From: Stercoripulliclostridium_A sp045577735
Lineage (GTDB): Bacteria > Bacillota > Clostridia > Christensenellales > DTU072
Assembly (NCBI GenBank): GCA_045577735.1
Contig: JAZNIY010000004.1
Coordinates: 62,001-126,000, forward strand
Length of the DNA stretch: 64,000 nt
Reading direction: 5' to 3'
The notes below the pieces were generated by a model that saw nothing but the letters and a program-made list of their open reading frames with translations, was not told the DNA's origin and did no database searches. Both the position numbers and the translations under genes were made by a program. Below are positions 7,439-16,508 of the stretch, piece after piece. How positions within the stretch are numbered: the first letter of the stretch is position 1; every line of letters begins with the position of its first letter.

Positions 7439-9541
7439 ATGAAATTAGTAATAGTCGAATCACCTTCAAAAGCGAAAACTATTCAAAAATATTTGGGCGC
7501 CGGTTACCGAGTTATGGCATCTGGTGGGCACGTATGTGATTTACCCCAAAAAACATTGGGAATTGACATAGAGAATCGTTTTAAGCCCGAATACGTAGTA
7601 GAAGATTCACGCAAAAAGGATTTGATTAAACGCCTTAAAAAAGAAGTAAAAGATGCTGATTTTACTTATCTAGCAACCGACCCGGATAGGGAAGGAGAAG
7701 CAATAAGCTGGCACCTTGCCAATGCGTTAGATCTCAATGATTTGGAGAATCGTATTGAGTTTAACGAAATTACTGCAAAGGCTGTAAAACAAGCTTTAGA
7801 AGCACCTAGAGCAATTAACCTCAATTTAGTTAACGCTCAACAAGCTAGGCGCGTTCTCGATAGATTGGTAGGTTATAAAATTAGCCCTATACTTTCAAGA
7901 AAAATCAAGAGTGGTCTTTCCGGTGGTAGGGTTCAATCTTCAGCTCTTAAAATGATTGTTGATAGGGAAAGAGAGATTAATGCATTTGTTCCACAAGAAT
8001 ATTGGAACATGACTGCAAATTTATTAAAAGAAGGTACTCGTTCACCCATTATTAAGAGCAGTTTCCAAGATTATAATGGAAAAAAAGTTAAGTTAGAAAG
8101 TGAAGAGCAAGTAAAGAAATTGCAAGCAAGACTTGAAATTGCAACTTGGAGTGTTGATAAGGTCAAGAAAGGTGTTTCCCAATCTCGTCCTGCAGCGCCA
8201 TTTACTACATCTACTTTGCAACAAGATGGTTCACAAAAACTAGGACTTAGTTCTCCTCAAATAATGCAACTTGCTCAACAACTATATGAAGGTGTCGATA
8301 TTCCTGGTGAAGGCCATACTGCTCTAGTAACCTATATTAGAACGGATTCCGTAAGAATATCTAATGAGATGCAAGCAATTACACGCAAACATATTCTAAA
8401 CAAATATGGTAGCGATTACGTGCCTGCGAAACCTAATATATACACCACAAAGGGACAAAACGTTCAAGATGCTCACGAAGCGATAAGACCAATTAGTCTT
8501 GAAAGAACGCCAGAAAGCTTAGAGGATAAGATCCCTAAAAATTTATATAAGTTGTATAAATTGATATATTTTAGATATCTTGCAAGCCAAATGACTCCTG
8601 CAGTATATAACACTATGACGGTTAGAGTGCAAGCAACGGTTACTCCTACTGAAAATTATGGATTTAAAGTAGCTGGTAAAGCTTTGACTTTTAAAGGCTA
8701 TACTGCGGTTTACGAAATTGAAAAGAATGACGATGAAGAGAATGAAGTTGGCGGAAATTTGCCCAACTTGAACGATGGTGATGCTCTAAAGTTAAAAAAT
8801 CTTAAGAGTGAGCAGAAATTTACAAAACCTCAACCACGTTATTCGGAAGCAACGTTAATTAAAGCAATGGAAGAAAACGGAATTGGTAGACCGTCTACTT
8901 ATGCTACCGTAATTTCCGTTTTAACAAAACGTGAATACGTCACAAAAGAACAAAAACTCTTTAAACCAACAGCGCTTGGTGAAGCTGTAACCGAGTTTAT
9001 GGAGAATTGTTTTAAGAACATAGTCGATATCCACTTTACAGCTGATATGGAAAGTAGGCTCGACTTGATAGAGCACGGATCGGAATGGCAAAAAATCATA
9101 GAGGAATTCTATCCTTCTTTTGCTGATGATTTGCAAAAAGCTAGTTATAATGGCCGTAAAAAGATTGCTTTACCAGAAGAAATAAGCGACGTAACTTGTG
9201 ATAAATGTGGCGCAAAAATGATTATTAAAGAGGGTAGATATGGAAAGTTCTTGGCTTGTCCTAATTATCCTGAGTGCAAGAACATCAAGAACTTTATAGA
9301 ACCAGTCGCCAAATGCCCCGTTTGCGGTGGTGACGTTAGCAAGAAACATGGCAAAAAATCCGGCTCGGTATTCTATGGATGCTCAAATTATCCAAAGTGC
9401 AGTTTTATGAGTTGGGATTTGCCAGCGCCCATTCTTTGTCCCGAATGCGCAAGTGCAATGAAGATTGTACAAGAGAACGACGTTACTAAATACGTTTGCC
9501 TAAATCGCAAATGTAACCACATTGTTGTTCCAAAGGAGTAA
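7439..9541 (+). CDS. topA: DNA topoisomerase I (type IA)
   Basis: The enzyme relaxes negative supercoils through a transient 5'-phosphotyrosyl link. The N-terminal Toprim domain begins LVIVESPSKAKTI and has DPDREGEAI at about residues 81-89. The catalytic tyrosine lies in YIRTDS at about Tyr299. GGRVQSSAL and the GRPSTYATV gate segment follow. Three C-terminal zinc ribbons begin near residue 587 (CDKCG...CPNYPEC, CPVCG...CSNYPKC, CPECA...CLNRKC). The 700-residue length is normal. It sits between dprA and trmFO in a tight cluster. Confidence 0.97.
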   Translation: MKLVIVESPSKAKTIQKYLGAGYRVMASGGHVCDLPQKTLGIDIENRFKPEYVVEDSRKKDLIKRLKKEVKDADFTYLATDPDREGEAISWHLANALDLNDLENRIEFNEITAKAVKQALEAPRAINLNLVNAQQARRVLDRLVGYKISPILSRKIKSGLSGGRVQSSALKMIVDREREINAFVPQEYWNMTANLLKEGTRSPIIKSSFQDYNGKKVKLESEEQVKKLQARLEIATWSVDKVKKGVSQSRPAAPFTTSTLQQDGSQKLGLSSPQIMQLAQQLYEGVDIPGEGHTALVTYIRTDSVRISNEMQAITRKHILNKYGSDYVPAKPNIYTTKGQNVQDAHEAIRPISLERTPESLEDKIPKNLYKLYKLIYFRYLASQMTPAVYNTMTVRVQATVTPTENYGFKVAGKALTFKGYTAVYEIEKNDDEENEVGGNLPNLNDGDALKLKNLKSEQKFTKPQPRYSEATLIKAMEENGIGRPSTYATVISVLTKREYVTKEQKLFKPTALGEAVTEFMENCFKNIVDIHFTADMESRLDLIEHGSEWQKIIEEFYPSFADDLQKASYNGRKKIALPEEISDVTCDKCGAKMIIKEGRYGKFLACPNYPECKNIKNFIEPVAKCPVCGGDVSKKHGKKSGSVFYGCSNYPKCSFMSWDLPAPILCPECASAMKIVQENDVTKYVCLNRKCNHIVVPKE

Positions 9542-9546
9542 AACCA

Positions 9547-10839
9547 ATGGTCAAAATTGTTGGTGGTGGGCTTGCTGGATGTGAAGCAGCTTACCAACTT
9601 CTAAAAAGAGGATATAGCGTAGAGATGTACGAGATGCGTCCCGTACGTAATACTGCTGCACATAAAACAGAAGGATTGGCTGAGCTTGTTTGCTCTAATA
9701 GTTTAAAGAGTGAAGACGGCACGACCTCGCAAGGACTACTTAAAAATGAAATGAAGCTTTTTGGCTCTTTGATATTAGAGTGTGCCGAGGTCGCAAGAGT
9801 GCCCGCCGGTGGCGCACTTGCCGTGGATAGAGTAATATTCTCCCAAGAGATTGAAAATCGCCTTAGAGAATTTGATAAGTTCAAACTTATTAGAGAAGAA
9901 GTTTCAACTATTGATGATAACGTGATAATTGCTACAGGACCTTTAACGTCAGATTCATTGAGTGAGACCATATTAAAAATGACGGGTGCTGATAAATTGT
10001 ATTTTTATGATGCAGTTGCACCGATAGTAACCTTGGAATCTGTTGATAAATCTAAATCTTTTTGGTCGGCTCGTTATGGTAAGGGTAGTGATGATTATCT
10101 TAATTGCCCGATGAGTAAAGAAGAATACGAGACTTTTTTAGAAGCTCTTATTTCTGCCAAAACGGTCGTTTTAAAGGATTTTGAAAAGAGAGAAATCTTT
10201 GAAGGGTGTATGCCGGTTGAAGTTATGGCTAAGAGAGGTGCCGATGCTCTTCGTTTTGGTCCTTTACGCCCTGTAGGAATTAAGGGAGAAAATGGTGAAC
10301 GATATTATGCTGTTGTCCAACTTAGAAAAGAGGATAATTATGATTCACTTGTTAATTTAGTAGGATTCCAGACTAATTTAACATTTGGCGAGCAAAAGAA
10401 AGTTTTTTCTTTGATTCCCGCTCTTCATAATGCCGAATTTGTAAGATATGGAGTAATGCATAGAAATACATATATAAATAGCCCTGCAGTTTTAGACGAG
10501 AGTTTTGCTCTTAAAAGTAACAAATCCATTTTCTTTGCTGGTCAAATAACAGGTGTTGAAGGATATATGGAAAGCACTATGAGCGGTTTGATTGCAGGGA
10601 TAAATATGGCTAGATATATGGAAAATAGAGAACCATTATCGTTGCCAGAAACTACTTTATGTGGTTCGTTATCAAAATACGTTTCGAACTGCAGATCAAA
10701 TTTTCAACCGATGCACGTAAGTTTTGCCTTATTGCCTCCACTTGATGGGAAAGTAAAAAAGCAAGACCGTAAAGCAAAGTATGCTGAAAGATCGATAGAG
10801 GATTTGAAGAACTATTTAGAATTGGTTAAGGAGGCTTAA
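9547..10839 (+). CDS. trmFO: tRNA (uracil-54-C5)-methyltransferase, folate-dependent TrmFO
   Basis: TrmFO makes 5-methyluridine at position 54 of tRNA using methylenetetrahydrofolate and FADH2. The FAD-binding GGGLAGCEAAYQL begins at residue 6. ETEGLAELVCSNSLKS-like and AGGALAVDR motifs and the late FAGQITGVEGYMEST segment are diagnostic (in the sequence the first reads KTEGLAELVCSNS). At 430 residues it has the standard length. Linkage topA-trmFO-hslV matches the Bacillus codY region, but no xerC/codV gene lies between trmFO and hslV. The methyl donor is supplied by glyA further down the same region. Confidence 0.96.
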   Translation: MVKIVGGGLAGCEAAYQLLKRGYSVEMYEMRPVRNTAAHKTEGLAELVCSNSLKSEDGTTSQGLLKNEMKLFGSLILECAEVARVPAGGALAVDRVIFSQEIENRLREFDKFKLIREEVSTIDDNVIIATGPLTSDSLSETILKMTGADKLYFYDAVAPIVTLESVDKSKSFWSARYGKGSDDYLNCPMSKEEYETFLEALISAKTVVLKDFEKREIFEGCMPVEVMAKRGADALRFGPLRPVGIKGENGERYYAVVQLRKEDNYDSLVNLVGFQTNLTFGEQKKVFSLIPALHNAEFVRYGVMHRNTYINSPAVLDESFALKSNKSIFFAGQITGVEGYMESTMSGLIAGINMARYMENREPLSLPETTLCGSLSKYVSNCRSNFQPMHVSFALLPPLDGKVKKQDRKAKYAERSIEDLKNYLELVKEA

Positions 10840-10842
10840 CTT

Positions 10843-11373
10843 ATGGAATTTAGAGGTACAACTATTTGTGCTGTAAAAAGAAATGGCATAACAGCTGTTG
10901 GTGGCGATGGACAAGTAACCATGGGCGAAAGTGTTATTTTTAAAGGAAATGCCATTAAGGTTAAAAGAATCTATGATGACAAGGTGGTCGTTGGGTTCGC
11001 TGGTTCCGTTAGCGATGCTTTTGCTTTGTCTGAAAAATTCGAGGCAATGCTCCAAAAGTTTAGTGGGAACCTTGTTCGTGCAGCTGTTGAACTTGCTGAA
11101 ACTTGGAGAATGGATAAGGCAAGAAAATTAGAAGCCATGCTTATTACTGCCGATAAAGATAATCTTTTAATTGTAAGTGGAACTGGTGAAGTAATAGAAC
11201 CAGAAAGTGGAATTTGCGCTATAGGCAGTGGTGGAAACTATGCTCTTGCTGCAGCTAGGGCACTTGCAGAAAATACAGAAATGGATGCTAAATCTATTGT
11301 AGAAAATGCAATGAAAATAGCTGGTGATTTATGTGTATTTACTAATCACCATTTAACTATCGAATTGGTGTAG
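10843..11373 (+). CDS. hslV: ATP-dependent protease peptidase subunit HslV (ClpQ)
   Basis: HslV is the proteolytic double hexamer that works with HslU. The N-terminal threonine nucleophile is expected in GTTICAV, after a five-residue propeptide MEFRG. GDGQVTMG, VVGFAGSVSDAF, KLEAMLI and IGSGGNYALAAARAL are family motifs. It has a strong AAGGAGG site before ATG 10843, and the gap to hslU is only seven bases. Whether Thr6 or Thr7 is the mature first residue follows from homology with HslV and ClpQ. Confidence 0.96.
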   Translation: MEFRGTTICAVKRNGITAVGGDGQVTMGESVIFKGNAIKVKRIYDDKVVVGFAGSVSDAFALSEKFEAMLQKFSGNLVRAAVELAETWRMDKARKLEAMLITADKDNLLIVSGTGEVIEPESGICAIGSGGNYALAAARALAENTEMDAKSIVENAMKIAGDLCVFTNHHLTIELV

Positions 11374-11380
11374 GTGGAAT

Positions 11381-12700
11381 ATGGCAAATATAGAATTATC
11401 TCCTAAACAAATAGTTTTAGAGCTCGATAGATATATAATTGGTCAAAATGAAGCTAAGAAAGCAGTGGCTATTGCTCTTAGAAATAGATATCGTAGAACT
11501 CAACTATCACCTGAAGTAAGGGAAGAAATTACTCCTAAAAACATTATTATGAAGGGCCCGACTGGTGTGGGTAAAACCGAAATAGCCAGACGTCTTGCTA
11601 GACTTGTAAAGGCACCATTTGTTAAAGTAGAAGCCACGAAGTTTACCGAAGTAGGTTACGTTGGTCGTGACGTTGAATCTATGGTAAGAGATTTGGTAGA
11701 GGTTGCAATTAGGCTTGTTAAAGAAGAAAAAATTTTGGAAGTAGAGCCTAAAGCTAAAGAAGTTGCTGAAAAGAAATTGGTTGATGGATTATTCCCAGCT
11801 CGCAAAAAGAATCACCCCGAAATGAGTGACGTAGAGATACGAGAAATGCTTGTAAAAGACCTTAACGATGGCAAACTTGACAAAGTAATGATAGAAATGG
11901 AGTTACCAGTTCAACAAAAAGGTCTTCAATTAGGTGCGCTTGGTGGAAATGATAATAACATAGGCGAATTTATGAATCGATTTTTGCCAAAACAATCTAA
12001 AAAACGCAAGATTTCCGTGCGTGAAGCATATGACTTTTTGACGAAAGAAGAGGCAAATAAATTAATCGATGATGATGCGATTAACAACGAAGGAATTAAG
12101 AGAGCTGAGCAAGAGGGTATTATCTTTATAGATGAAATGGATAAAATCGCATCAAAAGGAAACTCTCATGGCCCTGATGTTTCAAGAGAGGGTGTACAAA
12201 GAGATATTTTGCCCATAGTTGAAGGTTGCACAGTCAATACAAAGTATGGCAATATTAGAACCGACTTTATTCTATTTATTGCAGCAGGAGCTTTCCATAT
12301 TGCTAGAGTAAATGACTTGATTCCAGAGTTGCAAGGTAGATTTCCTGTTGTTGTTGAACTGCAAAGCTTAACGGAAGAAGACTTTAAAAAGATATTAAAA
12401 GAACCGGATAACGCAATTATTATGCAATATGCAGCATTGTTAGGAGTTGATAATATCAAACTGAAGTTTACTGATGAAGCTATTGGTGAGCTGGCAAGGA
12501 TTGCCTATCTGGAAAATGAAAGCAACGAAAACATCGGCGCACGTCGTTTGCATACCGTAATGGAGACTTTGTTAGAAGACGTAAGCTTTAACGCATGCGG
12601 TGGACATGACGATATTGAGTTAGTTATCGACAAGAAATATGTGGTTGAACATATGGAAAAGGTAACTAAGAATATGAATCTCAAGAAATATATACTATAA
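11381..12700 (+). CDS. hslU: ATP-dependent protease ATPase subunit HslU (ClpY)
   Basis: HslU is the AAA+ unfoldase that feeds substrates to HslV. Walker A GPTGVGKT lies at about residues 59-66, Walker B is IIFIDEMDKIA, and the second region has LQGRFPVVVEL and ARRLHTVME (sensor 2 arginine). The C-terminus ends MNLKKYIL, the hydrophobic tail that docks in HslV pockets. The intermediate I-domain (about 110-230) is somewhat short, giving 439 residues. It is co-transcribed with hslV; hisS follows nine bases later. Confidence 0.96.
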   Translation: MANIELSPKQIVLELDRYIIGQNEAKKAVAIALRNRYRRTQLSPEVREEITPKNIIMKGPTGVGKTEIARRLARLVKAPFVKVEATKFTEVGYVGRDVESMVRDLVEVAIRLVKEEKILEVEPKAKEVAEKKLVDGLFPARKKNHPEMSDVEIREMLVKDLNDGKLDKVMIEMELPVQQKGLQLGALGGNDNNIGEFMNRFLPKQSKKRKISVREAYDFLTKEEANKLIDDDAINNEGIKRAEQEGIIFIDEMDKIASKGNSHGPDVSREGVQRDILPIVEGCTVNTKYGNIRTDFILFIAAGAFHIARVNDLIPELQGRFPVVVELQSLTEEDFKKILKEPDNAIIMQYAALLGVDNIKLKFTDEAIGELARIAYLENESNENIGARRLHTVMETLLEDVSFNACGGHDDIELVIDKKYVVEHMEKVTKNMNLKKYIL

Positions 12701-12709
12701 GAGGAAGTT

Positions 12710-13963
12710 ATGATTAATATTCCAAAAGGCACAAAAGATGTTTTGCCTTATGAAAGTTATAAGTGGCATTATATAGAAGGTGTTGTTAGAGACATTACTT
12801 CTAGTTATGGTTTTCAAGAAATTCGAACACCTAGTTTTGAGCATACAGAGTTGTTTTTGCGTGGCGTAGGTGAAACTACTGATATCGTTAACAAGGAAAT
12901 GTATACCTTTATTGATAAAGGGAATCGTTCAATAACACTAAAGCCTGAAGGAACGGCTGGTGTAGCACGCTCGTTTGTTGAAAATGGTCTTTCCGAGAAT
13001 CCTCAACCAATGAAGATGTATTATATTACCCCAGTATTCCGTTACGAAAGACCACAAGCAGGTAGATTGCGTGAACACCACCAATTTGGAATTGAGCTTT
13101 ATGGAAGCGATTCTCCGTATGCTGACGTAGAAGTAATATCGGTTGCAAAGAGTTTGTTTAATCGCTTGGGAATTACTGAGCTTGAACTTAACATCAACAG
13201 CATAGGTTGCCCTATCTGTAGAGCGGAATATAACAAGGCTTTAAGAGAATATCTCAAAGAGCACATTGATGGTATGTGTGCTACTTGCAAAGAACGTTTG
13301 GAGAAAAATCCTCTTCGTATTCTTGACTGCAAAGAGGAGCGTTGTAAGTTGATTACCGCGAATGCCCCCAAAGTTACATCATATTTGTGTGAGGACTGTA
13401 GGAAACATCATGAATCGGTTCAATCAATTTTGACTTCTTTGGGTATAGAATATAAGGTTAATCCCAACATCGTTAGAGGCCTTGATTATTATACAAAGAC
13501 GGTTTTTGAATTTGTATCTACTTCGATTGGTGCACAAGGAACAGTATGTGGTGGTGGTCGTTACAATAATCTAGTAAAGGAAGTTGGAGGCAAACCCACA
13601 CCCGCCGTTGGATTTGGCATGGGAATAGAAAGACTTTTAATGGTGCTTGAAGCGTTGGGTTTAAGCGTTGGTGAAAAAGAGGTTCCAAGTGTATACGTTG
13701 CTCCACTTACAACCGAACAAATGTCCTATGCTTACAAGTTAACTATGGAGTTGCGTAATAAAAATGTTTCTGCAGATACGGATTTACTGGGTAGAAGTCT
13801 TAAAGCGCAAATGAAATATGCTGGAAAGCGAGGGTACGCTTACGTAATTGTACTTGGTGAAAATGAAATCAACGAAGGCGTTGTTAATATTAAAATTATG
13901 GCTACGGGCGAAGAAGTAGCAGTAGAAATAAATAAACTAGCAGAAGAATTGTTAAGGAGATAA
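12710..13963 (+). CDS. hisS: Histidyl-tRNA synthetase
   Basis: This class II synthetase charges tRNA-His. INIPKGTKDVLP at the N-terminus, motif 2 in RPQAGRLREHHQFG, the histidine-specific VRGLDYYTKTVFE and motif 3 around PAVGFGMGIERL are clear. An insertion near residues 165-225 carries four Cys pairs (CPIC, CATC, CKEERC, CEDC), a zinc-binding-like element common in Firmicutes HisRS. At 417 residues it is complete. There is no room for a T-box leader, since only nine bases separate it from hslU. It is followed three bases later by aspS. Confidence 0.97.
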   Translation: MINIPKGTKDVLPYESYKWHYIEGVVRDITSSYGFQEIRTPSFEHTELFLRGVGETTDIVNKEMYTFIDKGNRSITLKPEGTAGVARSFVENGLSENPQPMKMYYITPVFRYERPQAGRLREHHQFGIELYGSDSPYADVEVISVAKSLFNRLGITELELNINSIGCPICRAEYNKALREYLKEHIDGMCATCKERLEKNPLRILDCKEERCKLITANAPKVTSYLCEDCRKHHESVQSILTSLGIEYKVNPNIVRGLDYYTKTVFEFVSTSIGAQGTVCGGGRYNNLVKEVGGKPTPAVGFGMGIERLLMVLEALGLSVGEKEVPSVYVAPLTTEQMSYAYKLTMELRNKNVSADTDLLGRSLKAQMKYAGKRGYAYVIVLGENEINEGVVNIKIMATGEEVAVEINKLAEELLRR

Positions 13964-13965
13964 AT

Positions 13966-15741
13966 ATGGCTGAATTCTTATCTAATCTTAAAAGAACTAA
14001 AATGTGTGGAGAATTCCGTTCAAGTGATATTGGTAAAAAGATTACCGCGTATGGCTTTGTTGCAAAGTATCGTAATCTTGGAAGTATTCAATTTGTTGAT
14101 TTGCGCGATAGAACCGGCATTTTGCAATTGAGTTTTGTTCAAGCGGATCATCCAGAAGTATATGAAAAATCAACTAGAATTCGTAATGAGTTCGTCATTG
14201 CAATAGTTGGTACGGTTCAACCCCGCGGTGAAAAGAATATAAATAAGAATTTACCGACTGGTGAAGTTGAGGTTATAGTTGAAGAACTTAGAATTCTTTC
14301 TGAAGCTGATACTCCTCCCTTTGCTATTTCTGATTTAGCAAACGTTGGTGAAACCTTAAGATATAAATATCGTTATTTGGACTTGAGAAGAAATTCACTA
14401 CAATACTATTTAATTACTAGAGCAAAATTGGCTCAAGTTGTTAATAATTATCTTTCAAAACACGGCTTTTTAAACATTGAAACGCCTATATTGGGTAAGT
14501 CTACTCCCGAAGGAGCTCGTGACTATTTGGTTCCATCTAGAGTTCATCCCTCTAACTTTTATGCATTACCACAATCACCCCAACTATATAAGCAATTGCT
14601 TATGATTTCTGGCTTTGATCGTTATTATCAAATAGCAAAGTGTTTTAGAGACGAGGACTTAAGAGCTAATAGACAACCTGAATTTACTCAAATTGATATT
14701 GAAATGAGTTACGTTGATAAAATCACCGACGTAATGTATGAAGTTGAAGGGCTGGTTCGTGAAATATTTAAGGAAATTAAGGGGATTAAACTTCCTAGAC
14801 ACTTCCGTCAACTTAAATATAAAGACGCTATGAATCGTTTTGGTTCCGATAAGCCTGACACCCGTTTTGGATTAGAACTTCAAGACGTTACTAAACTTGT
14901 TAAGGGATGTGGGTTTAGCGTTTTCGAAAATGCGACAAAGCGTGGTTATAGCGTTCGTGCGATCAATGCAAAAGGCTTGTCTAAAATGACTAGAAAAGAA
15001 ATAGATTCATACCAAGAAGTTGTCCGTGAATATGGTGCAAAGGGACTAGCTTATATTTCTATTAAAGAAGAAGGAATCACTTCTCCCATTCAAAAGTTCT
15101 TTACTGCTGAGAAATTTAGCGAACTTATTAATAAGGTTGGTGGAGAAAAGGGTGATATTATTTTCTTTGTAGCTGATAAAGACAAAGTCGTTTATGATTC
15201 ACTAGGTGCTTTAAGACTAGCTATTGCTAAAAAGAACAACTTAATTGATGAATCTATCTATGATATTCTATGGGTAACCGACTTCCCATTATATGAGTAT
15301 GACGAGGAAGAAAAACGTCTTGTTGCTATGCACCATCCATTTACAAGCCCAAAAAATGAGCATTTGAAGTATCTTGATAAGAGCCCTTTGAAGGTTTGTG
15401 CAAAAGCTTATGACCTTGTAATAAATGGTCAAGAAGCAGGTGGTGGATCGATTCGTATTAACGATAGAGCAATCCAAAGAAAGATGTTTGAAATGATATC
15501 TCTTACCGAACAAGATATTAACGAAAGATTTGGATACTTCGTTGAAGCATTTAACTATGGAGTTCCTCCACATGGTGGATTAGCTCTTGGCTTTGATAGA
15601 ATGGTTATGCTTCTAACCGGTACGGAAAATATTAAGGACGTTATTGCATTCCCCAAGAATCAATCCGCAATTGGCTTGATGGAAGATTGCCCATCAACAG
15701 TTGAACAAAAACAATTGAATGAATTGGGCATTAAGTTTTAA
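13966..15741 (+). CDS. aspS: Aspartyl-tRNA synthetase
   Basis: This is a bacterial-type AspRS of 591 residues with an N-terminal OB anticodon-binding fold (about 1-110), class II core and the bacterial GAD insertion (about 290-420). Motif 2 is FRDEDLRANRQPEFTQIDIE and motif 3 includes GGLALGFDRMVMLLTG. The hisS-aspS pairing is the usual Firmicutes order. The stop codon shares one base with the next start (TAATG), so the RseC-like gene is likely translated by coupling. Confidence 0.97.
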   Translation: MAEFLSNLKRTKMCGEFRSSDIGKKITAYGFVAKYRNLGSIQFVDLRDRTGILQLSFVQADHPEVYEKSTRIRNEFVIAIVGTVQPRGEKNINKNLPTGEVEVIVEELRILSEADTPPFAISDLANVGETLRYKYRYLDLRRNSLQYYLITRAKLAQVVNNYLSKHGFLNIETPILGKSTPEGARDYLVPSRVHPSNFYALPQSPQLYKQLLMISGFDRYYQIAKCFRDEDLRANRQPEFTQIDIEMSYVDKITDVMYEVEGLVREIFKEIKGIKLPRHFRQLKYKDAMNRFGSDKPDTRFGLELQDVTKLVKGCGFSVFENATKRGYSVRAINAKGLSKMTRKEIDSYQEVVREYGAKGLAYISIKEEGITSPIQKFFTAEKFSELINKVGGEKGDIIFFVADKDKVVYDSLGALRLAIAKKNNLIDESIYDILWVTDFPLYEYDEEEKRLVAMHHPFTSPKNEHLKYLDKSPLKVCAKAYDLVINGQEAGGGSIRINDRAIQRKMFEMISLTEQDINERFGYFVEAFNYGVPPHGGLALGFDRMVMLLTGTENIKDVIAFPKNQSAIGLMEDCPSTVEQKQLNELGIKF

Positions 15742-16178
15742 TGAAAGAAGTTGGTGTTGTTCACAAAATAAAAGGAAGCATGGCCACGATCCGCTTTGAA
15801 CGTAAAACAGCATGTGAAAATTGCAATATGTGTTTGAAGCCGAAAGAAGAAATGTACGTGGAGTTGAAAGTTAAGAATTCCTTGAATGCTAAGGTTGGCG
15901 ATAAGGTAGAAGTAACAATGGGGCAACGCGCAGTATTAACCGCATCATTCATTGTTTATATGCTTCCACTTTTGCTTATGGCAATAGTCATAGTTTGTAC
16001 ATACCAGCTTGAGGTATGGGTATCGCTTGTGGCGTCGTTGGGGAGTATGGTTATCGGCTTTATTTGCGTTTCATTAATTGATAAATTAATCATTAGAAAA
16101 AAAGCAGATTATTTACCATCAATGAGTGAAATAATTACTGAAGAAAATACAAATATAGAATTTAATAGTGAGGAGTAA
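15741..16178 (+). CDS. RseC/MucC-like positive regulator membrane protein
   Basis: This 145-residue protein fits the RseC/MucC family: an N-terminal soluble beta-rich part with a cysteine cluster ACENCNMC (about residues 28-35), followed by two membrane helices (about 67-88 and 92-113) and a short polar tail. RseC relatives belong to redox-linked Rnf/Rsx systems or sigma-factor signalling in proteobacteria; in Firmicutes the role is unclear. Its direct neighbour is thioredoxin, which fits a redox task. The start overlaps the aspS stop. Confidence 0.8.
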   Translation: MKEVGVVHKIKGSMATIRFERKTACENCNMCLKPKEEMYVELKVKNSLNAKVGDKVEVTMGQRAVLTASFIVYMLPLLLMAIVIVCTYQLEVWVSLVASLGSMVIGFICVSLIDKLIIRKKADYLPSMSEIITEENTNIEFNSEE

Positions 16179-16179
16179 T

Positions 16180-16497
16180 ATGGAAATCATTATAAAATCA
16201 GCAAAAGAATTTGACGCATTAATTAGTGGAGATAAGCTTTGTGTTGTTGACTTGTTCGCTACTTGGTGTGGGCCTTGTAGAATGCTTGCTCCAACAATTG
16301 AAAGTGTTGCCAATAAATCAACCGGTAACTACTTGGTAGCCAAAGTAGACGTTGATGATGTGGAAGAGGTTGCAATTCGTTATGGTGTAAATACAATACC
16401 TACCATTCTATATATTAAAAATGGTATGTTGTTAGAAAAAACAATTGGCCTTGTAAAAGAAGAACAAATACTTAATACGATTGAAAAACATATTTAA
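16180..16497 (+). CDS. trxA: Thioredoxin
   Basis: This is a small thiol-disulfide oxidoreductase with the classical WCGPC site at residues 29-33 and the cis-proline segment NTIPTILY. ATG 16180 is chosen because AGGAG at 16171-16175 lies four bases upstream; a GTG at 16168 would precede that site. At 105 residues it is a complete single-domain thioredoxin without signal peptide, so it is cytoplasmic. It overlaps nothing and sits between the RseC-like gene and glyA. Confidence 0.93.
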   Translation: MEIIIKSAKEFDALISGDKLCVVDLFATWCGPCRMLAPTIESVANKSTGNYLVAKVDVDDVEEVAIRYGVNTIPTILYIKNGMLLEKTIGLVKEEQILNTIEKHI

Positions 16498-16508
16498 AGG
16501 AACGATAG

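Noticed and set aside
12700..12710. Possible T-box control of hisS-aspS
   Set aside because: Only nine bases separate hslU and hisS, so no leader can fit.
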